NCBI GenBank assembly: GCA_035079385.1
Contig: JAVHKY010000037.1
Coordinates: 930,001-994,000 of the forward strand
Length of the DNA stretch: 64,000 nt
Direction: 5' to 3'
Source: Aspidiotus rigidus
Taxonomy: Eukaryota > Arthropoda > Insecta > Hemiptera > Diaspididae
The notes beneath the pieces are model-generated. The model searched no databases and was not told the origin of the DNA. It saw only the letters and a list, made by a program, of their open reading frames with translations. Below are positions 16,326 through 26,352 of the stretch, piece after piece; positions within the stretch are counted from its first letter, which is position 1, and each line of letters starts with the position of its first letter. The translations under genes and the position numbers were made by a program.

Positions 16326-16804
16326 TTTCCACGTAGGGATCAATTTATTCTTTACTTCTTCGATACAGCTATCCAAGGATTCTCCTTCTAGAAAACTCAC
16401 GATAAACAGAAAAGAACAGATGCCAAAAGGTGAAAATGTCGCAGCCTCTACAACAGCCTATAAAATGTTAAATACAATTTTAATCGAAAAAAATTAAAAT
16501 TTCAGGTACCTGATAAGAATTTTCCAACAAATTTTACCTTTGTTATTGAATGAACGAGTGTAGGCTTTGGCCAAATAATACAAGCAAATTTCATCCATCC
16601 GTAGAGAGTTGGAGCCACGTAGAAAGTTCCATACAGACCGAATATGAAAGTTCTAGACAAATTGTACTCTTTTGACTCGATAGTCTGTTGAATTGAACAA
16701 CCCAATGTCCACGTGACAGAATACATCAACATTCCTCGTGTTAGAGGATGAGTCGGCAAATGTTGAAGGGACACATACTGGTACAATCGACTGAGAGGAG
16801 ACAT
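16326..16804 (-). CDS. Mpv17/PXMP2-family membrane protein, C-terminal exon unresolved
   Basis: Exon 1 (16804-16538) reads from MSPLSRLYQYVSLQHLPTHP into LTRGMLMYSVTWTLGCSIQQ, then FIFGLYGTFYVAPTLYGWMK and a C-terminal WPKP...SITK. Exon 2 (16457-16326) continues AVVEAATFSPFGICSFLF and GESLDSCIEEVKNKLIPTWK. These are the first three membrane-segment signatures of the Mpv17 family, proteins of the mitochondrial inner or peroxisomal membrane linked to channel activity and mtDNA maintenance. I prefer the ATG at 16802-16804 because the family's short N-terminal helix follows it; the frame is open to an earlier ATG at 16918. The family's final WP..Q..NF..VP block should follow within about 100 bp. 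Only a broken echo (VHIINFYDPA, near 16230) is seen, in a frame that does not splice cleanly, so the gene may be truncated or its last exon diverged. Confidence 0.8.
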
Positions 16805-16918
16805 GATGGTGATGGTCGTCTCATACAAATGGCTGTGAACAGCAGCGTGAATACGATCTTGCAGAATATATTGTGTATCTACGTGGTACGTTCTTCTTAT
16901 AACCTGTCCGTAGTACAT

Positions 16919-18279
16919 AATTATTTATAAGACTCTGAAGTCATATTAGTGTCATTTGTTCCGCTTAAAGAATGACTGCTTTATCTAAATTTTTACGGAA
17001 TTTTCTCTTTATTGCAAAGCAAATTTTTTGAACGAACCAGACTAGGTGATTATCGTCATGTTTGAATATACGTGTGATCTGTCTCGTAATCCTTGAATAG
17101 CAGCTCTACAAAGTTGAAGCAGTGTAATGAACGAAAGCTCCAATTGTTCTCTCCCCAGCTCTTTCACTCACCTTCACGGTTTCTCTTTGTACAATTGTTC
17201 TCTTTCATTTACTTATATATTTATACTCGCTCTTCCTTGGGTACGCCTACTAAGAGGATTTTGAAAATCTACATATGTGAATAAAAGTCTGTTTATCAAC
17301 CTTGATTACCGGTATAGCTATTATCCGTACAGGAGAATAAAATCATGCAAAAACGACATTGAGAAAATAACATAACCCAATATGATAAGAGGAACTTGGA
17401 GAAATTTCACCTTTCTCAAGCTATACCTCAGTTATAGTCTATACGTATAAGTACCTACATAAAATTTCAATGTCACGAACTTAGTTGAAGTCTCTTTCCT
17501 ATATGCTAGATAGTGTGCATTTGCAACAGCCTAAGTATTGTGGTCTTCGGACCCCCTCATTCACAATGAGGAACTTTTATCGGAAGACGAAATATGACGA
17601 TCTAATCTGAGGGCCTGGTATAACGTAGTGGTTGCCGCACTCGTCATGCAAACAGGAGGTCGCGGGCCAGGAGATCTTTTCGTCATATGTATTTCCTCTT
17701 CTATCCTCATCTGTATAATTCTTGTAAACGTCCGCACTTACCATCTTCCTTTATCTACCAAAACCTATTTGAGGTAGGGATTTCGAAGAACTTGGGTTTT
17801 ATGAGGTTGGAAACTTCAAAAAATTTCGCATTTCTCGAATATCATATTTATTAGATAAAAGATGATAAAAGAAGTGACCTGCATTTTTCAATTATCCCTC
17901 TTCATAAACTCCGGAATTTCTCTTTTTGGTTCCCGTATAGGATCCATGATTTCAGAATTCCAAGAAACACTAGAAAAATTTAGAATTTTAAAAAATTCCT
18001 CGAATTACTGTTGAACCTCAAGCATCATACACATATACAGTGCTCTAAAAAAATCCAACTCATCCTCCTCAGCCCATCCTCAATATTCATCCCTGGAACT
18101 TCTCTAAATCTAACAACCTGATTAATTAACAGTTGAACTGATAGCTGCAAAACTAGATTGAAAATAGACTACGATCTATTCAGAGTATAGTACGGTCACA
18201 GTGTCTGGAGATTTTTACAGAATTAAGTATCATCTCAACCTATAGTCATTCAGACGCCTTCCAAATATCTACTCTTAAT
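16919..18279. other. Spacer upstream of the Mpv17-like gene
   Basis: Presumed promoter side of the minus-strand Mpv17-like gene, followed by AT-rich DNA without a convincing frame. It holds one tRNA-like stretch at 17611-17676 and merges into repeat-rich DNA. Confidence 0.4.
17611..17676 (+). repeat. tRNA-like SINE head candidate
   Basis: GGGCCTGGTATAACGTAGTGG resembles a tRNA 5' end with an A-box. It is followed by an anticodon-arm-like CACTCGTCATGCAAACAGG and by GGTCGCGGGCCAGGAGATC in place of the T arm. The B-box is degenerate and no acceptor stem closes, so this is not a functional tRNA. A tRNA-derived SINE remnant is the best reading. Confidence 0.35.
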
Positions 18280-18732
18280 AATATTTCATCTTCAAGCTGC
18301 GTCCCTATCCAAATTTCTACGACTTTTCTGAGCCGAGTTATACACCAAACTGTGCCAAAATTGACCAATTTGTCAAGATTTCCAAAATAAGAAATTGAAA
18401 ATTCACCTACTTTCAAGCTTCATAGGGTTATTCAGGTATTTTTTTCATAATCAGCGTTAAATTTCACTTTCAAATCAAGTAAAATATGGAAGTTCGAACA
18501 ATTTTTAATTTTTGAGAATTTTGGTAGATAGGTCAATTTTCGGCTCATTTTGGTCCATAACTCAGCTCAGAAAAATCATAGAAAGTTGGGCAAAGGCGCA
18601 AATTGAAGATAAAATTGAGATAACAATTTCGTAGACTTAAAATATGTCATCATCTAACACTTTGCCTTTTGCACTAGAATAAATTTAGTGTAAAGTGCCA
18701 TTCAACTGGTAACATCTTTTGTCCTCACCCGG
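18280..18732. mobile_element. F1 foldback MITE, 5'-truncated copy 2
   Basis: The right end (AACTGGTAACATCTTTTGTC then CTCACCCGGTATAGC) and interior match the other two copies, including TTCAAGCTTCATAGGGTTAT and CATTTTGGTCCATAACTC. The left terminal CCGGGTG block is missing, so the copy starts near 18280. Its right flank again continues as TATAGCTAGGAGGTCGAAAT, the same interspersed repeat that received copy 1. Confidence 0.75.
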
Positions 18733-19175
18733 TATAGCTAGGAGGTCGAAATTTTTACACGTCTCCCTCCAATCATATGTAGCTTTAACTCCGTTCAAGA
18801 AACCATGAGTTTTCTCAGTCTATTTTCATCTAACTTATCTACGCAATACTTCCCGCCTTCTACGCGAAGAATTTTCCTCATCTGAATTTGACTATGTTTG
18901 ACACTCTCTTAAAAAAAAAAATTAGATTCCATTGCAGGACTGCAATGGCAGCGGGGAACCCGCTGTCCCGAGTCCCCTAGAGCCTGAAGTTTTTCCAAGT
19001 CCTGAAAATCATGACGTGACAACTTGAACACGCTGCAATTTCAACGTCCTTCCAAGTCCCCCTCCTATCATAATATATAGCTCGGAAGTTCCATGTCTTT
19101 TCTCTCGCCGGACCCCGATTTTGAAACTCGCGAGTACACCCCCCCCCCCCGCTCCCCAGTCAAGAGAAATCTCTA

Positions 19176-19285
19176 CCCCGTGGGTGATTCAGAAATTCGC
19201 GAGTACACCCCGCGTAATAATAATAAATAATTATTTAATTAATAAATAAATAATTGAATAATTAAATGATTAAATAATTAAATAA

Positions 19286-19319
<34 letters not shown>

Positions 19320-19850
19320 AAATAACTAAATAATTAAATAATTAATATAATTAAATATTTAAATAATTAAATAAATAAATAAATAATTAAATCATTAAAT
19401 CATTAAATAATTAAATAAATAAATAATTAAATAATTAAATAAATGAATCATTAAATAAATAAATAAATGATTAAATAATTATTATAATTAATAATTAGAA
19501 AATCTCTACCCCTTGGGTGATTCAGAAATTCGCGAGTACACCCCGCATAATAATAATAAATAATCAATTAATTAATTAATTAATAATTAAATAGTTAAAT
19601 AAATAAATAATTAAATAATTAATGTAATTAAATAAATAAATCATTAAATAATTAAATAATTAATAATTAGAAAATCTCTACTTCGTGGGTGATTCAGAAA
19701 TTCGCGAGTACACCCCGCGTAATAATAATAAATAATTAATTAATCAATAATTAAATAATTAAATAATTAAATAATTAAATAATTAAATAATTAAATAATT
19801 AAATAAATAAATAAATAATTAAATAATTAATATAATTAATAATTAGACAA
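19176..19850. repeat. AATA/AATTA-rich array with three embedded ~38-bp spacers
   Basis: The segment CTCTACC(C/T)C(G/T)TGGGTGATTC, continuing AGAAATTCGCGAGTACACCC, occurs near 19172, 19502 and 19675. Each copy is followed by TAATAATAATAAATAAT and then a long stretch of AAATAATT and AAATA repeats. The whole block is a composite array without coding capacity. Confidence 0.85.
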
Positions 19851-19879
19851 TTTTCTAAGTCCCTCTTCCTATCATATGC

Positions 19880-20192
19880 GGCTGGATAGTCGAAATTTTT
19901 CCAAGTTCCCTAGACTTGAATTGTCTCATACCTTTCCAATACAACAGCGAGTTCGCGCTACCTCATATTTCTCATAGAAGACTTGAATTTTCTCATACCA
20001 TTCCAATACAACAGCGAGATCGCTCGTTCGCCCCACGAAAGTTGATACCTCAAAATATAGAACACCCACAATTACCTCAAAATACTTCTCTTACAAGACT
20101 TATACGACGCCAAGATAGGTAAAGGGGTAAACGAATAATATCCCACGAACACTTGACCTAGTAGAAGAATTAATAATAAATAAATAAATGAA

Positions 20193-20223
<31 letters not shown>

Positions 20224-20248
20224 ATAGATAAATAAATAAATAAATAGA

Positions 20249-20284
<36 letters not shown>

Positions 20285-20677
20285 ATTAAATAATTAAATA
20301 ATTAAATAATTAAATAATTAAATAAATAAAGGCTGAATAGTCGAAATTTTTCCAAGTCCCCTAGACTTGAATTGTCTCATACCACTCCAATACAACAGCG
20401 AGACAGGGGGCGAACGAGCGGAGCGAGTTCGCGCTACCTCATATTTCTCAAAAAAGACTTGAATTTTCTCATACCATTCCAATACAACAGCGAGATCGCT
20501 CGTTCGCCCGACCGAAAGTTGATACCTCAAAATATAGAACACCCACAATTACCTCAAAATATTTCTCATACAAGACTTATACGTCGCCAAGATAGGTAAA
20601 GGGGTAAACGAATAATATCTCACGAACACTTGACCTAGTACAAGAATTAATAATTAATAAATAAATAAATAAATATA

Positions 20678-20709
<32 letters not shown>

Positions 20710-21045
20710 ATTAAATAATTAAATAATTGAATAATTACATAATTAAATAAATAAAGGCTGGATAGTCGAAATTTTTCCAAGTCCCTTAGACTTGAATTGT
20801 CACATACCATTCCAATACAACAGCGAGTTCGCGCTACCTCATATTTTTCATAGAAGACTTGAATTTTCTCATACCATTCCAATACAACAGCGAGATCGCT
20901 CGTTCGCCCCACGAAAGTTGATACCTCAAAATATAGAACACCCACAATTACCTCAAAATACTTCTCTTACAAGACTTATACGACGCCAAGATAGGTAAAG
21001 GGGTAAACGAATAATATCTCACGAACACTTGACCTAGTAGAAGCC
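19880..21045. repeat. Three tandem copies of a ~425-450-bp unit
   Basis: Copies start at 19880, 20331 and 20756 with GGCTG(G/A)ATAGTCGAAATTTT. Each unit holds two copies of AGACTTGAATT(G/T)TC(T/A)CATACC followed by ATTCCAATACAACAGCGAG, then CACCCACAATTACCTCAAAA, ACGCCAAGATAGGTAAAGG and CGAACACTTGACCTAGTA, and ends in an AAATA tail (absent in copy 3). Open frames inside repeat with the unit and look non-coding. Copy 2 has an extra GACAGGGGGCGAACGAGC insertion. Confidence 0.9.
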
Positions 21046-21119
21046 TAGACTGAAATATTTCAAGATGACTGATAAAATATAAAAGACATGGAACATGATT
21101 TTCATTTATTTGGCTATGC

Positions 21120-22240
21120 CAGAAAATTTCCTATCATATATGGCTAGAGGGTCGAAATTTTTCCAATTCCCCCTCCTAACATATATATCTCGGAGATAGG
21201 AATTTTTCCAAGTCCCCCTCCCCTCTCCGTGACGTCATCAACCTCGCTCGCGCTCGAGGACGAAAATTTCCTGGATGTACCCCCAACAAAGGAGATAGCG
21301 GGTTCCCTGCTAAAAATTGATTTTCTACGCGGAAAAATAATTAGATCATGTTTCATGTCTAGATATCCACTCGTTCACCCACATTCTTAGCGTAGTATAA
21401 GTTTAGTACCTTCCTCGGGGGCAAGGCCATAGAGGGAGGGACATAGCCCGTGTATAGTATGTAACTGTATCCATGTCGAAACATGGTAAAAAAGATTCCG
21501 ACCTGACTTGTTCAGCCTCACAGCTGACTTTAGGGCAAAAGTGACCCACAAACCGGTGAGTCATAAGCACTCGTATAGGAAGGGGACTTGGAAAAATGTC
21601 GAACTCCGCTCTATATATGATAAATGATTCCCATAAAACAAGTTCCCTGTTTGACTCGATTAACAACGTTAATAAAGGCAACTTCGAGCAGCTCACCAGG
21701 TGGGCTACGAGTTTTTTCTGGGTTCCCCTCCTATCATATACAGCTCAAAGGTCGAAATCTTTCTAGGTTTCACGTTTTGCCGGACGGTACCCGGCGCCCA
21801 TCATTTTTCTTCAAATTACCCTCCCATAAAACAGGTGCCCTCTTAAAAGCACCAATAAAGGAGGACAACTAAGAGGCTGCAGAAAAGTTTTGGAAACTGG
21901 ATACTTCTGATGGTTGGTGCTATCCCTATGTACGTTTCCATCATCTGGAAGGAACACGATCCTAACCCTCTTCATAAAAATTTTCAATTGACCCACGCGG
22001 ACCGTAAAAAAATGATATGAAGTAAATTTATTCTCACAGGAGACTGGTACGTACAAATCACCTGTCACAACTGTCAAACGGAACAATATTCCAAAAAAGA
22101 AACTACATAATTTTGGTTGATCCGTATCAAAGATGAGATATGTGCGACGAATAGTTTGAATGCGACTTGGTTTGCGGGCTCTCTCAAGAGGAACGGCAGA
22201 AAAACTGCAACTCGAGAGCGTAAAATTTCTCAAGTAATTT
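21120..22240. repeat. Run of degenerate ~45-bp interspersed units (family F2)
   Basis: Units approximating CCCCTCCTATCATATATAGC followed by TCGGAGGTCGAAATTTTTCC and AAGTCC occur at about 21130, 21170 and 21720, with partial units between. The same unit recurs at 6710, 7370, 18735, 19065, 19855, 23935, 24030 and 48420-48760. Open frames at 21403-22233 cross these units and have no recognisable domain. Confidence 0.7.
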
Positions 22241-23279
22241 CAATGTGTCTTCAGTTTTTTTAAATTTCAATTTATTCGTAATGCGGTGAATTATGAGATG
22301 CGATTTTACCCACGTACACCTATTTTGCCGAGTAAACTTAAAGAAATTCGTCTCATGCGTGTGACCGATCGTATTTTATACCCTGTCTATTATCTTCATT
22401 CGTATTTATTAAGCGGAACAACTTAATTTGAAAAATTTCAATCGCTTCTTATTCGCACGAAGGATCATAAATCCATGGTGCACACGGCTTAGCTTTTACA
22501 ATAAATTGCAGGTAGCGATGGTATTAGACACTTTTGGAATTTAATCTCCGCGCAAATATTTGTCATCAGTTGTCGATCACGATTGTTTGTTGTTGACCGG
22601 AAATCATGTAAGTGTATTGTCATATTTTACTAAATCGTGCGAATCTATGGCTTCTCTTATCGTATTCTCTGGAAAATGTACAATTATCATATTTAAATTT
22701 TATCAAGAAGCTCGAGTCGGATGAGATATACGTCTGAATCATACGTGATAACTGATTTAAAAAGTATGAGGGACAATTTCATATTAACGAGTTCCATTGG
22801 TTGCTTTGCTTACCCCTAGTCGACAATTATATTTTTAGAACGAATTTTGGAAAAAGGTATCTGGCCTGAAATTCAATTTCAAGAGTGAAAGGAAAGTTAG
22901 GAAGAAAGTTAAAAACTTTTGATGTTGTTATGGAGTTTCCGGTCGTGCGAATTTGTATAAACTTGGCGTTAAATTACTCTCATTAGCATTATAATAAAAA
23001 TTTTACAGACTGGATTAGAGAGTGGAGACATACCTACCAGGCAAAGAATTCGGCGAGGTGTAAATAGTGAAGGGATCGCGTGACCGTCTCAGCATCAGAC
23101 TTTGAAGGAAATTCGCACATGAAAATGCGGCATTATTTTGGGGTACAAAGTGCCATTTCGGGATATATTAGTAGGGGTGATACTTAATATTGAAACGATA
23201 ATAGATATCATGAGAAGAGCAGCTGGCGGCCAATTTTTGTAGATGGCAGATAGGCTTTGTGGTCAAAGGCGAATGTATC
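22241..23279. other. Spacer without a recognised gene
   Basis: AT-rich DNA. A GGAAATCATGTAAGTGTATT stretch near 22602 could be a 5' UTR exon donor, but no partner exon can be assigned. Nothing else is supported. Confidence 0.35.
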
Positions 23280-23329
23280 TCATGTTGTATGGGTCGAATT
23301 TTCCATTTTTTTTTTCTTCAAAGAAAGAA

Positions 23330-24500
23330 AAAACGGCAGCTTTCTTAACGAAATTAAACAAGGAACGCAGGGAATCTGTTCCATATCGAATAGGTTTTGG
23401 TATTGAAAATTCAAATTGAAATCTTGAAGAGACGTAAGTTTTTCGTCGTTGTGTATGCAGTCTCTTCTAGCTCGACGGTCGAAATTTTTAGAAGTCCAAT
23501 TTGAGCTATATTTGACAAGGGGGAGGGGAGGACTTGAACCATTTTTGCCAATTATGTTGAACTTGTACCATTTGCCGGCGCGTGGCAAATTTTTTGAAAA
23601 AAGCTCCATACAACAGTTTTCCTTTAGATAGTGCCCCCAATAACATCTTAAACTTCTCCCCCTCACATCTCAAGCTAAATATTCTGTGACATGTTCTAGC
23701 GGCCCCCAAAATCAATTTTTTCAAAATATCTCGAAAAATTAGGCTCCAATCAGAAAAAGTCTTAGACAAAAAATGTTCCTCGTGAAATTTGTCATAAAAA
23801 AACGCAGGGAACCTGTTCTGTGGGTCGAATTGGTTTTATATTGAGAATTCAAATTGAAATCTTGAAGATTCTCAAGTTTTCCTGAGTTCCTTGTGTCATG
23901 GTGTGTATAGTCTGAAGGTAAGGAATTTTCCAAGTCCCTTTCCTTCCTATCATACATCATTTTTTTCAAGCCCTCTTCCTATCATATGTATACGGTATAC
24001 TGTATTATGGCTCGAGAGTCTAAATTTTTCAAAAGTCCCCCTGCTATCGTGTGTAGCTCGGAGACGGAAATCTTTTTATGCCCAATCCGGCCTATATAAT
24101 GATAAAAGGAGGAATTGAACGATTTTTGCAAATATTGTTGGATTTAGAACATTTTTGTTTTGGTTGGACATCACACGGTGCACAGCAAATTTTTCGAAAT
24201 GACCTTTCATAGAACAAGTTCCCGGCCGTTGAAAATTATTTCAACTTTAGTATAAGTTACTAGGGTATTTAAATTTAATTATCAGCTGAAAGAATTCGTC
24301 AAAAGGTGATTTTTTGCAATGATCATGAAAAATCGAGCTCCAAGTTTCAAACAAAAAAACTTGACCGTAAAATTTTTTACAAAATAGACTGCCTAAAATT
24401 TCTTTCAAAGTTTGTCGTAAGCTCTGAGCGTTTGGAAGGAAATCAATTGTTTCCATAATATCGTAGAAATCGAGCTTTAATAAGAAAAAGTTCCGAACAA
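23330..24500. repeat. Long diverged direct duplication (~430-560-bp period) with F2 units
   Basis: AACGCAGGGAA(T/C)CTGTTC, followed by GAATTGGTTTT-like sequence and ATTCAAATTGAAATCTTGAAG, occurs near 23365 and 23801. Its continuation (GGACTTGAACCATTTTTGCC and GGAATTGAACGATTTTTGCA, then GGCAAATTTTTTGAAA and AGCAAATTTTTCGAAA) recurs at about 23530 and 24110. F2 units sit between the copies at 23930-24085. It is diverged, non-coding repeat DNA. Confidence 0.65.
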
Positions 24501-25299
24501 AAATAGTGCTTAAGTAAAAACGGCTTCGCTCGCACAAAAATACCGCTCATGGGATTTACTGAATAATAGACAGTTTGAATTTTATTGTCAGTCCAATTCC
24601 GGGAAATAGTTATTTGTGCAACAAGGGAGAAAAATGAGCCATTTCTCATCGAGTGCAAAGTTAGCAACCCAAGCCAAAGGCAAGGGTTGATATTTGCACA
24701 GAGTTGAGAAATGCTTTTTCGACCGTGGTGCACATAACGTTTTTCTTTACGCAATGAAAAAGCGATGAAAAAGCCTAGTAGTTTTGTTACCCGCGTATAT
24801 TCATTTCTCACCCAGGGTAGATATGAAAATTCATATCTACCCTTTGCACATGCGCAGTACTGATTTTGACGCTACAACGACGCGCATTCACGACGCGCAT
24901 TCACGGAGTGTCGGCTCTCCTACAAAACGAAGCGCTTTGTTCCCGTAAATCGAGTAGGACAAACGGCGTTATTGTATGTGTGTAAAGAAAAAACAATTTA
25001 TACATAGTGAGTATTTTGAAAAATTGAGTTCAAATGTAAATAAGTTTGAAACGCGAAAAATTTTCGTTTTGAATTTTTTTGTGAAATACCCATAGACTAT
25101 ATCTGAATGGACTTCCTTCTAAAGTTTGTCAGAAGTTCTGAGCTGTTAAGAAGAAAAATGAATTTTTTCCAAATATCTGTTTTTTTTTAATTATCTATTA
25201 TATACGTATTATCCAAAGTGTTCCGGCTGCTTTTACTATAGTTTCTCGCGTCCCAGTTTGTACAAGGTTAAACTTTATACAGAGTTATATATAAATATA

Positions 25300-25858
25300 C
25301 CGGGTGAGGCCAAAAGATGTTACCAGTGAAAAGGAAGTTTGCGCGCTAAATCAACTCCAGCGTAAAAAGGCGAAACGTTAGATGTACACATCAAATCTAC
25401 GAATTTGTATCTCAATTTTATCATCAATTTTCGCCCCTACCCAACTTTATACGACTTTTTTGAGCCGAGTTATAGACCAAAATGTGCCAAAAATTGAATA
25501 ATTTGCCAAGATTTCCGTAATAAGAAATTGAAAATTCCCTCACTTTCAAGCTTCATAGGGCTACTCAGGTATTTTTTTCGGAATCAGCGTTAAATTTCAT
25601 CTTCAAATCAAGTAAAATATGGAAGTTCGAACGATTTTTAATTTTTGAGAATTTTGGCAGATTGGTCAATTTTTTGCACATTTTGGTCCATAACTCAGCT
25701 GAAAAAAGTAGTAGAAAATTGGATAGAGGTGCAAATTGAAAACAAAATTGAGATACAAATTTCGTAGGTTAGATGATTGTATACTGGAGTGTTTTTGCAC
25801 TTAAGGGGATTTAGCGCAAACTTCCATTTAACTGGTAACATTTTTTGACCTCACCCGG
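25300..25858. mobile_element. F1 foldback MITE, complete copy 3
   Basis: Termini ACCGGGTGAGGCCAAAAGAT and its inverted partner at the right (TTTTTTGACCTCACCCGGT), flanked by TA on both sides, with long inverted arms continuing inward (GTTACCAGT and ACTGGTAAC, then GTATCTCAATTTTATC and its inverse). About 560 bp, non-coding. Unlike copies 1 and 2, its flanks are not the F2 repeat. Confidence 0.85.
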
Positions 25859-26352
25859 TATTACATTGGTATTTGCCTAATAACCTTTTTTTTTTTTTTT
25901 TTGACCCAGAGGTATCCGGGTTTTTCCCCCTTCATTTATTTATTTTTTTTCTTCTTTTCTTCATTGTTGCCTTCGAATCTGGTTTCTCTTAGCAATATGG
26001 TACGCTAACGTCTTCAATTTCATGTGAAATTTAACAAAGATATTTTTATGAGATAGGTGAGAGAAGGTTAAGCTGACGATAGGAGTTGGAGTCATTTTGT
26101 TTTTGACGAGGTGCGATTTTTGTTAGAAATTTCTGCCAGGAATGAATAATTTTAAAAAATCGATGAAAATTTTGACAGATGTAACATTGTTCAGTTAAAA
26201 AATAAATGTCGATTCTGCTTTCGCTGCTGCGAAAGAGCTTTTTTTTCTGTGTCTTCATTATTGCAGATATTTGTAGTTGAGGGAGAATGTGTGTTTCTAT
26301 TTCTAAATTACTGGTTTCGAAAAATCTGGGAAAACAATGTCGACGCTGTAAC

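Noticed and set aside
19916..20998. Repeated 60-120-codon frames on both strands
   Set aside because: They recur only because the 430-bp unit is repeated; the sequence also encodes AAATA-derived repeats.
21403..22233. Frames of 97 and 140 codons on the minus strand
   Set aside because: They cross F2 repeat units and contain no known motif.
24247..24811. Overlapping minus-strand frames of 96 and 122 codons
   Set aside because: Lie in diverged direct repeats; no domain or conserved start.
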